The notes under the pieces: generated by a model
The model's database searches: none
Seen by the model: only the letters and a program-made list of their open reading frames with translations
What the model was told of the DNA's origin: nothing
Made by a program: the position numbers and the translations under genes
Shown here: positions 47,826 through 60,340 of the stretch, piece by piece
Position numbering within the stretch: position 1 is the stretch's first letter
How the letters are laid out: each line of letters opens with the position of its first letter
DNA from: Erythrophleum ivorense
Taxonomy: Eukaryota > Streptophyta > Magnoliopsida > Fabales > Fabaceae
DNA length: 64,000 nucleotides
NCBI GenBank assembly: GCA_026724425.1
Contig: JAIUCV010000005.1
Location: 35,127,784 to 35,191,783 of the forward strand
Direction: 5' to 3'

Positions 47826-49800
47826 GACAAATTAGGAAGAAGATTTAATTTCAGAAACTTGAATTCACATCAACGCCAACTTGAACTCTACATTCCATCA
47901 ATAATCTCTCTAATTGAAGTCTTATTGAATGTAGGAAAGGAAACATTATGGAAGCAACCCCCACCTCTGAAAACTCATAGAGGTGATCATGACCACCATA
48001 AGTTCTACAACTACCATTGTGAAGTTGGCCATGACACAGAACAACATAAAGACCTTAAAGATGCCATAAAAGACCTTATCCAAAGAGGTTACTAGTGAAA
48101 TTATGTCAACCAAGAATGATAGTAAAAGGGATAACAACATTTAGAGACATAATAATGAGAAGAGATCAAAGGCAACAACTGAAAGAAGAGGAGCATAAAG
48201 ACAAACTCATAGTCAAGCATAGGTTCGTTGCCTACAGCACTAGTGGGAATCATCATTATCATATTGGCTCAACCTCATCCTATAAAAAGGGACATTAAAC
48301 ATTATCTCAGCAAAGTAATGGTTATCAATGGCAGTGTTAAAGCTTTGTTGCAATTTCAATTAAAGGTAATTACTTTTTACCAAGAGACTTGAACAGGTGA
48401 TCAATAATAAGGATAATCCAATAGTAATCTTGGTCATGATTGGCTACTAGATCATGAAATATATCCTAGTAGACATAAAGGCCATAGTTAACATATTACA
48501 ATCCAACACCTTAAGCGATATAGGTCTATCTAAATTCAACTTCTAACTCATAGGCAAGTCCACGTTTAGATTTAGAGGTCTATAATTGGGAATTGAGGAG
48601 ATGATAGCTATCCTTGTGTTCTAAGAGGAAGGAAATCATAAGGTCACCACCTTCACCTCTTTCTACATCTTTAAAGCCTAATTTTGTTGTAACACAATCT
48701 TGGGTAAGAGTATAACGAACAAGCTAAAAGTGGCAATCTATCTTTACAACCTTTTCATGAAGTTCAACTTACCCAATGGCCAAGGCACATTTTATGGCAA
48801 TAAAAAAGTTACTCAAAGCTATGTCATGAGCACTATCAGATTCAAAAGGAGAGAAGAGAACAACCACAGAAACATAAGGCAAGATAGATACTTGTTGACA
48901 GCAGAAAATAGTGAAGAAAGCTTCAAAAGAGTTAAGAGGAAATTGACTTAAATTTAAGTCCTAAAGAACTACTAACAATTTTTAGAAAGAAATAACCATA
49001 TGAAAAACTTACCAAGAAGAACAAGGGGAAAAAGATATTAATTATGGAAAACTAAGGTGTCAAAAGTTCATGGAGAGAACCATGACCAGAAGTGTAGGTT
49101 GACCTAGAAAATTTTTTTGTCAAAGAAGACCTAGAGAAATACTTGTAGCTTGACAAAGAGCCAACCTGAGAACAATCAATAAGGTTAAAAGCATTTTTTA
49201 TGGAAAATATTGATACCTTCATATGGTCAATATTAGGCATGCCAGGGATAAATCTTGAAGTGATAATGCATACATTAGCAGTATATCCCATTAAGAAGCT
49301 TGTCAAGCAAAAGAAAATAATTTTTTATGAACCTAAGACAATCACCATTAAGCAAGAGGTGCACAAGCTTTGAAAGGCTAGCTTTATTAAAGAATTCCTT
49401 TACTTGCAATGGCTAACTAACCTAGTCATGGTAAAGAAGGCCAATAGTAAGTGGCGCATATGCATTGACCTCACTAATCTCAATAAGGCTTACCCTAAAG
49501 ATAGCTACCCTATCCTTAACATTGACAAATGCATGGATGGTTCATTAAAGTCTAAACCCTTGAGCTTCATGGATGCCTACTTTGGATACAACCATATTAA
49601 GATGGCAAAGGTGGACATCAAGAAGACCACATTTGTAATAAAGGAGAAACTTACTATTACAAGGTCATGCCTTTTGGCCTCAAGAACAAAAGAGCCACCT
49701 ACTAAAGGCTAGTCAACAAAGTTTTTTGCAAACAAAAGGATGTGAATGACATGTTGGTTAAACAAAACAAGGAAAAAGGAGACTACATAAATGATTTAAA
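47826..49800 (+). pseudogene. Tat-lineage gag-protease-RT remnant
   Basis: The frame at 47859-48095 matches the C-terminal zinc region of Tat-type Gag: WKQPPPLKTHRGDHDHHKF, then YNYHCEVGHDTEQHKDLKD and IKDLIQRGY, with the expected Cys ligands replaced by Tyr and His. Protease-like sequence spans about 48290-48900; the active-site DQGSS segment has become DIKAI, while LGKSITNKLKVAIYLYNLFMKF still matches the conserved tail. RT at 49404-49735 shows WLTNLVMVKKANSKWRICID, LNKAYPKDSYP, then LSFMDAYFGYNHIKM, followed by a frameshift to VMPFGLKN and DVNDMLVK where YVDDMLVK is expected. Non-functional. Its gag start and everything beyond RT are missing. Confidence 0.85.
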
Positions 49801-50314
49801 ACATAGAGGAGTCTATTACTTACAAACCTTGGAAGTAGCTATGGTCTTGAGATCTTGGAATGTAAAAAATAAAAATAAAAAATCACTTTTAAGCATAGAG
49901 AAAAGATAAGGTAACACTCAACTCTTGTTGTAAAACTAGAACAAAAGGGTAAGCTAGCCCTAAACTATAAGTTTAATTTCTTGTCAACTTAAAGCAACTG
50001 CTTACTTTGTAGCAGGGGCAACATCAAACCATAATCCAAGATAAGCAATGAAATTCACTAGATGTTCATTCAACCAATTTTTATGGTAAGTCATTATGCC
50101 TTTTTTATAATTTACTTACAATGGGAGTGTAAATAACACTCCTAAAAAGGTCTTTACCTCACACAAGAAGGGTGCTGACCCACCAAGCCATTCTTATGGT
50201 TCTTCCTCACTTAGGCCCTAAGAATGCATGTGACCCTTCCTTGGCGGTTAATCAAAGCTAGCCATAATCTTCAAGGCCAAATGGATGGACACCATGCTTT
50301 TCTTGAAAGAGTAG
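49801..50314 (+). other. Unassigned flank between Tat remnant and solo LTR
   Basis: No domain or repeat is recognised in these 514 bp. The block continues after the solo LTR at 53949. It may be a decayed 3' part of the Tat element. Confidence 0.35.
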
Positions 50315-53300
50315 TGTAACGAACAATTTTTCGTAAAATGTCAGAATTAAGCCGTATAAAAGCAAGTCCCTTAAGATAAGTGATTTAAGACCCAATAAAA
50401 TTTGGATAAAATTTCAAATAATGAAAAATAAAGATTTAAGTCTTGAGTTGCCTAAAAACTGGGGCCAGAGTGATTCAAAAAAATTTGCTGAAAGTCTAAT
50501 AGTATTTTCATAAATATGGGTAATTTTTGGAAAACTCATAATAGGGTCTTTTTAATAGAAAATTTAAGCTTTCTAGGGTTCTCAGAATCCCTAAAAACCA
50601 TGAAAAGCCCTGGGATAGTTAAAACCTCTCTAGTATACGTTTTTCAATAGTAGTGAGCTTGAACTTTAACTGATTCGTTCGGAAAGGTTTTGGCTCCAAA
50701 TTGAGTGAGCTCAAAGGAATTTTACAAAATTGGGAATCTAAATTTTATTATAGAAAAGACAATTCTAAAAAAGGATCTAAAACGAAGTTAAAATGAAAAT
50801 GCCGCGTATGTGGGACGTAAATGTCATTTTTTAAAACAAATTTTGTCTTGAAGCTTCTTATATTAGGTGTCTAGATTTCCAACTCCTTCTGACAGACTTT
50901 GCATTGTCCAAAAATAGAGGAGTGAGCTGGAGAAAGAGGCGCACAAGAAGGCCAAGACAGAAGGGGGAAAATTCAACGAAAAAGGTAAGCAAAATTCAAG
51001 AAATTCATGGTTTTCCCCTTCCAACTTGATTCTCTTCTCTTTGCTTCACCTTTCCATAATTTTGGTAAGTAAAATGGTTCTATTTTGGCCATGAATCAAA
51101 GGAGAAAAGTTAGAAATTCAAAGAGGAGGTTAAAGTAAGGAGAAGAGCTCTTGAAAACTAGCTTGATTCAAGGTAAATTCTTATCTTTAGTTGCTTCTTC
51201 TTTTTCTTGTCTTCTCTTCTATACTTTCAACCAAGAGCAAAACTAGGGGAGGGGAGGATTTTCTGTCCAAGAATAAGAGAGGAACTTGGGTTTTGGACCA
51301 TGGGAAATTAGAATACACTAAGAAATTGCAAGAAAAATCAATGAAATGCAAGAATGAAAAGTGTAGAACTCTTAAATGTAATGCCAAAACTAATTTGATC
51401 TTGAATTTTCTTACATGTGTGAGTGTTTAATTGAGCTCCTAAGAACACTAGGAAGCCTCCCAAGTGTCTCTTCCATCAAGAAAAAATAGAAAACCCCATA
51501 AGCTCTTCCTCCTTCCTATATTTTGACCTAAGCTTGATGAATGGGTTAGGGAGTGCTTTAATTTGTTCTAGCCTTAGTTTGAGACTTCACATGATGGTAG
51601 AAGGTAGGAGGAACCCTTGGAAAAAATCTAGGAGTTATAGATTGTGAGGTGAGGAAATGGTTTCCATACTGTAGCCTTATGAAGTAACATGTATCTAGAC
51701 TTTTGAAAGTGAGTGTGTGATGGCTCCAAGGACCTTAAATGAGGTCAAGATGCCTAGATATGGGAAGAGAATGGAGCCAAGAACTTAAATTATGGAAGTT
51801 GTTTCATTAAGTCATTAATGGAACCATATTATGACAAATAGAACAAAGTGTGTTCTTAAGAGTGAGTTGGATGTCCTAACTTGTTCTAAGAGTATAATTG
51901 AGTGTTGTTTATTGTGACTAGACCAACGAAATCCAACCCCACCTCATTGTACTTGTGGAACCAGAAAAGGGAAGGAACAAGCAAAGTAAAATTTGGATTT
52001 TCACCATGGTAGCTTTCCACCTTATTCTTCTTGCATTCTTGGTTTTATATATGTCATTATGAACTTAAGTGTGCTTTTGCAATTTGTGAACATGCCACTT
52101 GATGCTATGATGTTTTATTGGTACCAATATGTTTTCTTGAATGTCATTGGTTTGTGAAAAATGCTCAAAAGGATGAGGTGATGCCAAAAGTCCCTTGATA
52201 TGGGTGAAGAGGTGCCAAAAGCCTCAAGGCATAGGTGAGACAAGGCCAAAAGTCTCATGAACGGATGAGGCCAAGTCAAAAGTCCCTAGGCTAAGGGTGA
52301 GACAAATCCAAAAGTCCTAAGAATGGGTTGAGGCAAAACCAAAAGTCTCTAGAACTCATTCTTGACTTTGATGTGAATTTATGGCATGAAAATGTAAAAT
52401 TGAATGCTTTATGGTTATGTGAACTTCCATACTTGTGCCTTTGACATGTATATGCCATGAATGTGTGTTTGAATGGGTGTATGAGCTATTGAGATTCCAT
52501 AAATCTCACCCCCTTCCCCCTTCTATCTCATGTAGTCTAGGTGGTGCTGAAGAAGAGAAAAATGCAAGCCAAGGAGCTTGAAAGACATTGTTTTGACAAA
52601 TATGTAGTCTTTATTGTAACTAGATGTTAAAGTAATTGTGTACATATTATTTTTGAGTTTTAAACAAATGAGCAAATATAATAACATGTATAAATGATGT
52701 ATAAACCACTTTTGGTGCAAAATCAATGTAAATGGGAAAATTGGACACTTAATGGTATGTACTTGCTAGTATATTCTTGGATGTGGGATGGCCAAAATGG
52801 GATGCATGATGATTTGGGCCACTTGGGTAATTCATACTTGATGTAATTATGCTTTTAAACTTGCAAGAAGTGCTAGACCATCAAGAAGACCATTTGAGCT
52901 CATTTTGATCCATAGTTGTTCTTAAAATGACCATAATAGTGAGTTATAACAAAATCTGTCCAAATGCATTCTTCTTGATCTAAAATTTGGCATGCACATA
53001 GATCTTGTTGAGATCTTTTTGGGAAACTAAAATTCATATTATTTGGAGGTCTACATAATTTTTGGCGAATCTTTGAAGTTGGATGAAAATTCAAAAAATG
53101 ACAATGGCACTGTTTATATGGTCCAAAATTTCACCTCTGTCATTCATCGGGCTAACAGTATCCAATGGCTATGAAATTTTACAGAGGGAAACTAGACATT
53201 CACAATGACTCGTGCCAGCTAGAATCACCTCAATTGGATGTCTAGAGAGGGAGATATGAATCTTTGAATTTTCTGTTCTGTTCTAGGCACATGTCAGACC

Positions 53301-53943
53301 TCTATCATTGTTCCATTGATTTTTGGGGTCTAAATGCTTTTGAATTGATCTAGAACTATTTTTTTCCTCTAGTTAACATCTATAGCTTTCCAAGTTAGTA
53401 TATTTTGTACAAATTGGATTTTTTTAGAATTAATTATGCATTTTTAAAATTTATATCAGTAAGCTGTATCAGAAACACTGGATAGTCTAACCTTTGCCAC
53501 TTTCTATTATCAAACATGGTTCCAATGATTTTTTTCATGGCTTGAAATTATTTTTAGCTTAAAGTTAACACTCAGAGATTTCCAAAAAGCTATGGTTCAG
53601 CAGATTTTGATTTTTCTACATTTAGTTATGATTTTTCAAAACTGCCTTAGAAATCTATTACCTTGGACCCCAGATGAATAAGCCATTTTTTTTTTTGTTT
53701 TTAGCTCTTGATCCATAATTTATGCAAAAGCTTTGGAATGTTTATGATTTGTATGGATGGAAAATAAATAAAGAATATTGTTAGTAAGTTCACGGGGTTC
53801 ACGAGACACCAGATGAATTTTGAAACCCCAACATAACGTCATTAAATTTATTATTTTTATTGTCTTTTCTTGGAGTTTCTTGATAACACATGCAAATCAT
53901 CTTGAATAAAGAAATGCGAAGCTAAATCTATTAAGGTATGACA
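50315..53943 (+). mobile_element. Solo LTR, family A (TGTAACGAAC subtype)
   Basis: It starts TGTAACGAACAATTTTTCG and ends AAGGTATGACA, flanked by a perfect duplication AGTAG (50310-50314 and 53944-53948). Length is 3629 bp, within 14 bp of its closest relative at 11288-14902. Landmarks are donor-like AAGGTAAG at 50985 and AAGGTAAA at 51173 and tandem units at 52171-52354. ORFs inside it are not genes. Confidence 0.94.
52171..52354 (+). repeat. Six-unit tandem repeat, about 31 bp, inside LTR
   Basis: Units follow GGTGAGGC, AAGTCAAAAGTC, CCTAGG with variable bases, matching 13131-13317 unit for unit. Confidence 0.85.
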
Positions 53944-53948
53944 AGTAG

Positions 53949-54162
53949 CAAATATAGTCTCTTACTTATAGCACCACGAAAATACCAATTCTGAACTAGC
54001 TAAACAAGGAAAGAATAATATTTATTTAAAGAGTTGTTACTTTAGACTACACAACTCTAATCAAATGTTGAAAAGAAAAATCTCACTTTAGAATACAACA
54101 AGCTTGTAAGCCTTCTTGGGGCAAAAGTGAAGTGCATACAACAACAAAAAGAAAAAGCTTAT
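53949..54162. other. Short host flank between two solo LTRs
   Basis: This 214-bp piece continues from 50314 on its left and joins 58838 on its right once both solo LTRs are removed. Nothing coding is seen in it. Confidence 0.4.
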
Positions 54163-54719
54163 TGTCACACTCGAAAATGCGACCCATGACGCTTTTAAAA
54201 AAATTAAAATTAAAATAAAAGTGGGGAGGAGTCACCACCAAAAATTTATTTTTGAAAAGTCAAAACTTTAGAAAAGTCTTTTTATTTAACAAAGATGGTC
54301 TGCGAACCAGATACGGATTCGGGAGTTAATTGTGAGTGGGAAAGGTGTTAGGCACCCCACTATACTCATTTCTGAAAACGGTTACCTTAAGTCAGTTGTG
54401 CAAAATTAATATAGCCTCTATTCTACTTTAATTCTCCCTAACCAATCACATGCAAAACAGAGGGAAAAACTTACGGAAATAAAACTAAAAGTAAAAAAAA
54501 TTAAAAATAAAATAAAAAAAATTCAAAGAGTAAAATAAGGAAAAGAAGAATAAAATTAAATGTAAAATAAGATGAAAATAAATTAAAGAAATAAAATTAA
54601 AAGAAAATATTTATTTTACAAGAACGGACTTGACCTAGCATGAGAGCCTAGGACCTATGTACTCTTAAGAGGGATCAAAGTCCATATAGTTCAAACTGAA
54701 AATTGTCTCTTGATTAATG

Positions 54720-55530
54720 TTTTGTTTTTTTGTTTTTGTTTGGCTTTTGTTTGATTTTTTAATTTTTGATTTTTGATTTTTTTAAAAAGAGAAAGAAAAT
54801 AAAAATCATTTAGACTTTTGCAAACAAAACAAATTTGAGATCGGTTGATGTGTTTTTTTTTACAAAAGACAAGATTAATTTTACTCTCCCCTCTTCTTTT
54901 CTCCCTTTTTTATGTTTTCTTTATTTTGTTTTGTTTTGTTTTTGTTTTTTTTTTCATTTCTGTTTTATCTTTTTGTTTTTTTTTTAATCTCTTTTCTTTG
55001 GTTTTTTTTTTTGTTTTTGTCTTTGTTTTTGTTTTGTTTTGTCTTTTAATTTTTTGTTTTTGTTTTTATTTTTATTTTTTTAATTTTTTACGACATTAAA
55101 AAGGATTTTTTTATTTTCTTTTATTTTTATTTGATTTTATCTTGATTTTTTTATTTTTTTTTTGTTTTGACTTTTGCTGTTTTTTCATAGTTGATTTTTT
55201 CTTCTTTTTTTTATGAAATTCTTTTATTAGATTTGATTTTTGTTCTTGATTTTTTATTTCTTTTGTCTTGATTTTTGATTTTTTGTTTCACTTTTCTCTT
55301 TTTTTTTGGTGGTTTTTTGTTGTTTTGTTGTTGTTGTTTTTTTTTTGGTTTAATTTTTTATTCATTTTATGTTTTTGATCTTTTTTATTTTGTTGATATA
55401 TATATATTTCAATACTTTGTTTTGTTATTATTATTTTTGTTTTCTTTTTGTTTTTGATTTTTTGCTGATTTTTTATCTTTTTTTGTTTTGAAACACCTTT
55501 TTTTTTAATTTTTGTAAAGCATATATTAAT
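54720..55530 (+). repeat. Low-complexity T-rich (TTTTTG-type) tract
   Basis: More than 800 bp consist almost wholly of T with scattered G, mainly TTTTGTTTTTGTTTTT patterns, and very little A or C. It lies inside the solo LTR of family C. Confidence 0.85.
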
Positions 55531-58019
55531 TTCTAATTTTATTGAATGAAAGTTGGAGAAAAGATCTAAAGTTTACAAAAAGAATTTAATTAATTTTTGC
55601 TTATCATTTTTTGTTTTTGAAATGAAAAGTTATAAAAACTTAGTTTTTTCAAAATTTGTTTTTGGATTTGACATGTTTATTTATTTATTATTTTTATCCT
55701 TTTTTTGTTTTTGAAAATCTTTCTTTGAAGAGAATCAATTTGACTTTGACAATTGAAACACAAAATTTATTAAAATATAAATTTGAGACACTAATAGGTA
55801 CTAAGGAGGCTTTGTTGCCACACATGACCTATAGGTGTATTTCTATGTGCCTGAGGAGATACAACATCCCATATGGTTATTCTAAAGATAAAATAAAATT
55901 TAAGTAACACAAAAATATCTACAAGCTTGCAGCATATTTTTTTACTGTGTGTTCTTGTGTCCATCCAATCATATGTAATATATAACATTTACAATTGAGA
56001 ATAACAAGTAACTTCCCTCAGTCTTTTGTTTTTGAACACACTGCTATCCTCTCCTTCTATGCAAACGTCCAAGGGTGATTTGCATGATCTTGAAGCACAA
56101 GATAGCATAATGAGAACTGCATTTAGAAACTATGCTTTCTCGTACATACAATGCAAACAGAGTCATAATATATAGATCACTTTCACCACCTCCACAAAAC
56201 AAGGTGTCCAATTCACAAATATAGAACCAAGCTTTGAGTGAATTCCCCAATGCAATTCCAACATAGTCTCCAGGTGCTCCCTGCCATGTCAATAAGTCAA
56301 AGAAAAAAATGCATTAGTTTCTAGCCAAACAATAATATTCAAGTTAATTCCATAACTTTCAAACATGATATCCATCCTCAAAATTTGATCTACTTGAGAC
56401 CCCAAAAATCAATGCATTGATAGGAACTTCAACACTAACCCATTTCAAGAACCATGACACCATGTGAGAATTGAATAAATGGGTCAAAAATGAACTACAT
56501 CTATCAGCCACATGAAATCTCAAAGCTAGAAACCCTGAGCCATTCACCAGTTCATCCAAGGCAATGAAAAACTTCATAGGATTAAAAATGGAATGCTTTG
56601 GCCTAAAGCCCCTATCCAGAGTATATCAAACCAGACATAAGCATATTAGACATTTAGAATTTTGCTTTAGAAATTTAGAGAACAAGAATCATTGCCTCAC
56701 CAAAATTTTTCCTCATTTTTATATAGAGATATGAAAGACAGTAAGGAACATGATTGTCCAATTTGCCCAACGTGTTAACAGATCCATATTACAGTAATGA
56801 CATGCTATGATAAAACACAACACACGGGTCTGCAAACTCATCAACATTTATTGATCCAAAGAGGGATTTGGCTTATTCGAATCTGACCATAAGCATCATT
56901 CTAGACACAAAGCTCCATTCATATGACAAAATCAAGGAGAAATAATAAGAAATTGTAAGCAAAAATTTCCCCAAATTCCATCATCCAACACTACCATACA
57001 TCAATCTCATCAAATCATATAAAATGTCATCCCTCAAGATTTAATGGTAACCAAAACTATTAGACTACTTCAGCATCCAGATCATACCCAATCTATATTT
57101 CATGTTTTTATAATTAGAGAAGATGAGAGACAGGAAGCGATACCTATTGGGAAAGCCGTAACCACGCTAAAGTTGGCTCTTCTTGTTTTCTTCCTCCATT
57201 CTTGATTTTTCTCCCACTTTTCTATTCTTCTCTTTCAAACTCTCTCCACTCTTTGATGTATCCTTGGCTTTTTCTCACTGAGCCCCAAATCAGAAGGAGA
57301 AAAGGGGCTCTGAACCTCTCTTTCTGTCTTCAATCTATTCTTTCTCCATTCCCCCTCTTAGTTTCTAATCCAAATCCTCTTTCTATTTCTCCATTTTGAA
57401 TCTTCCCTTCTTTTCCCTAGAAATCCTTCTCTACTTCCCTTATTCACTGACCCGAAAAACCATCCCCTAGAAAAACCTCTAGCAAAATTCCCAAAAATCC
57501 TAAGAATGCTTCCCACATAATTTCTCACCCATCAATCTCCCCCTCAGTCTCCCTCCTCCGTTCTTTTACTCTTGGCCTCCTCCCCATTTTTTTTTATTCG
57601 AATCCCCCTTTTATAGAAAAGCCCAATAATGCTTCTCATCCTTCCCTTCCTGCGCGTCTGTGAATTCCTCCATACCATGCCGTTGGAATGGCTGATCTTG
57701 TACTACCCTCGTTCTCCTATGCTCCACAATCCTGCAACGTTAGTGCGCGTTATGGTGTTATGGTCCCCCACCATCTCAGTGTGGTTTGCTTTTTCCCACT
57801 TCTTGAGCGACCCTAAAGGAGCACGAGGGAGGTAAGGCCACAGATAGGGTTACCAAATGGATCTGAGAGATGGATCAAATTTCATCTTCTCTTGGGCTTA
57901 TTCATTTTTCCTCCTTTTTATTGGGCCATAGGTTTTTGGTGGGGTCAAGTTTGATTTTTCTTTTGGGGTGTTGGGCTTTTGTTTTAGGTACAAAGAAGAA
58001 GGAAGTAGGCTTTCGATTT

Positions 58020-58790
58020 AGGGTCTTTAAACTTAATTTTATTTTTTTTTATTTTTGCTTTGTTTTTTTGCTTTTAGTCTTTTTATTTTTATTTTCTGAG
58101 TAAGTGGACCTCTAAGTTTTAGCCCATATCATCCTTTCATTTTTCCATCACTTTGTTGGGTTGAACATGTGGATCTGAAGCTATTTGGATTTACTATTTT
58201 TATTTTCTGCTCTCTTTTTTTGTTTGTTTGTTTTTCTTTCTTTTTTGCTTGTTTATTTTTCTATTTTTTCTTCTCTTTTCTTGTTCAACATCTTATTATT
58301 ATTTTTGGGTTTTTAATTTTTAATTTTTTTTAATTTTTCTTCTTTTTTTTTTATCTTGGGTTATTGGTTTTTGTGTTAGGCTATTTTGGAATGGATTTTG
58401 AAATTTGAAAGAGAAAAGGATACTTTTTTTAAGTTCTTTTTTTTTTGTTTCTCCATTTTTTTTGGTTCTCCATTTTTTTGGTTCATTATTATTAACTTCT
58501 TCTTCTTCTTCTTCTCTTTTTTCTTTTTCTTTTTCTTTTTTTTTTTGTTTTTTGGGTATTAGGTTAGTGGGCTTTTTCTTAGACCTCCCTATTTGATTTG
58601 GGTTCAATGAGTTTTAAAATTGGAAAGAAAAAGAGATACTTCTCTCTTTTTTTTTTTTCTTTTTTCTTTTTTTCACTTTTTTTTCCTTATATATATTTTA
58701 GCATTTAATTTGATGATTTTTTATCATTTTTTCTCTCTCTTCTTTTTTTTTTATTGTTTTGTTTTCTATTTTTTGTTAGTTTAATTTTAT
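58020..58790 (+). repeat. Second low-complexity T-rich tract
   Basis: T with C or G runs, including a (CTT)n run at about 58498-58515. It is at the 3' end of the same LTR as the tract at 54720. Confidence 0.8.
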
Positions 58791-58837
58791 TATTATTTTT
58801 GGAGCATGCCCGAACAAAATACGGTATTCACACTTAT

Positions 58838-60019
58838 AACACTCCTTGATTACATCCTTAGTGCTAGTAATGCTCTAGCATAGTACACAAAACACTCTTT
58901 GATTATATACATATTATAGGTCATGCTTCAGCACGGTAAAAAAATGAGGAAATAGAAGCAAAGGCAAAGGATACTATGATAAATGCATAAGAAAGTCAAT
59001 ATTTATTCATGATTCACATGCTCTACAACAAGTTTTTACAAGTTTGACTTATGAAGTTACAAGAAATTATAAATGATCGCCTCTTAGAGCTACAAAAAAT
59101 CCAGGAGAGAAAAAACATGAACATGGAGGAAGCCTAAACTCTATCTAGATAAGGACACCATATTAGACCCTTTGAAGCTTAAGGTTAAGATGCAACATAT
59201 AGACTTCCCCACCCAAAACATCCATAGCCATATAGCAACATGGTTGCTTCTCCTTAAAGGACTTATTGCTTAGTAAAGCGACCACCACAATGCTGGAAAG
59301 ACATAACCAAAGTAACCACCATTGCTTACAAATTTAATCAAGGATGCCACAGTTGCTACAAAATCTACTTGACACAACCAAAAGGATGCTTCCTTCATCT
59401 TCTTACTTTTTCATCATATGGAGTGTCAAAGTATTTGGTCCAATGCTAAAAAAACTCTTCAACACCATATTTTTAGCAAAACCTACACAAGAGACAAGGT
59501 GAAAGTAAGAAGCTTCCAATAAAGGAAACAATATCTTTATAAGCACATATGCAAGATGAAAGACTAACCTCCCCATCTTTGCATACTAAACTTGATTGCC
59601 CCAATCACTTTATAAAAGGCAACAAGAAGTGGGGCTAAAATTGTCAATTTACTAAACATTTAAAAACCCTTAAAGATAACAATCAAGATAAAAGGGAAAT
59701 TGGAAACCCAATAGTTCCTTGGAAATGGCAAAGTAGTAAATGGCAAAGATGCATATTAGTTGATTTGAGAACATTTCAAGAAATTAACAGTTGTAGTAAA
59801 GAATTAATGTAGGAGATAATCACACAAAATAAAAGGTCTGATTCACTAGGTTAACTATCCTTAGCAAACATTGATTAGATAAGAACAAACTTTAGAAGGA
59901 CACACATCCTTGATCAATACGATTCACTTAAAAATCACAAATTTACATGCTCTAAGCCTTATGGCTTGATCATATGAGCTAACTACAAAAGAGTTAAGCA
60001 TGCCCAAGACTCAAAGTGA
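58838..60019. other. Unassigned repeat-derived sequence
   Basis: No ORF or RNA gene is recognised. The wording (TTTACAAGTTTGACTTATG, then CCTCTTAGAGCTAC) and the minisatellite that follows look like a decayed plant LTR read in reverse, but I cannot place its borders. Confidence 0.35.
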
Positions 60020-60340
60020 AAAGAAAGATCTATGCGACCTCAAAAGAAAATGTTTGAGACCTTAACAAAGAAGGTCTACATGACCACAACAAAATGTCTA
60101 TGAAACCTCAACAAAAAAGGGTCTACATAACCTCAAAACAAAAGATCTACACAACCTTAGCAAACAAAGAATAGTCAATGCGGCATCAATAGAAAAGGTC
60201 CACATTATCTCAACAAAGAAGGTCTACACAACCTCAAAAGAAAAGGTTTATGTGACCTTGACAAGGTATGGCCTACATGATTTTAACAAATAAAAAAGTT
60301 CTACTTGACCATGATAAAAAGGTCTACGCAAAGCTAATGT
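60020..60340. repeat. Degenerate minisatellite, about 13 units of roughly 24 bp
   Basis: Units follow AAGGTCTACA(C/T)(A/G)ACCTCAACAAAG with lengths of about 22-27 bp. The clearest are at about 60064-60090 and 60205-60240. In reverse each unit reads TTGAGGTNNTGTAGACC. Divergence between units shows that it is old. Confidence 0.82.

Larger units (their letters stand above)
54163..58832 (+). mobile_element. Solo LTR of a third family (C), 4.67 kb, T-rich
   Basis: It begins TGTCACACTCGAAAATG and ends ACGGTATTCACA, flanked by a perfect duplication CTTAT (54158-54162 and 58833-58837). Near the start GGAGTCACCACC and GGTCTGCGAACCAGA, then GGTGTTAGGCACCCC, are phrases I recognise from long LTRs of plant Ty3/gypsy elements. 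The LTR has A-rich DNA at 54470-54610, T/G-only stretches at 54720-55530 and 58020-58790, and a more complex middle at 55900-57850. The ORFs made of F, L and C residues (54845-55457, 57870-58607) are low-complexity artefacts. No gag or pol is present. Confidence 0.9.

Noticed and set aside
47859..48298. Two overlapping ORFs read as separate small genes
   Set aside because: The first is the decayed Tat Gag zinc region and the second is a fortuitous continuation in the same dead element.
54845..55457. ORFs rich in Phe, Leu and Cys that look like membrane proteins
   Set aside because: They are translations of the T-rich tract inside a solo LTR; any frame of TTTTTG repeats gives such a product.
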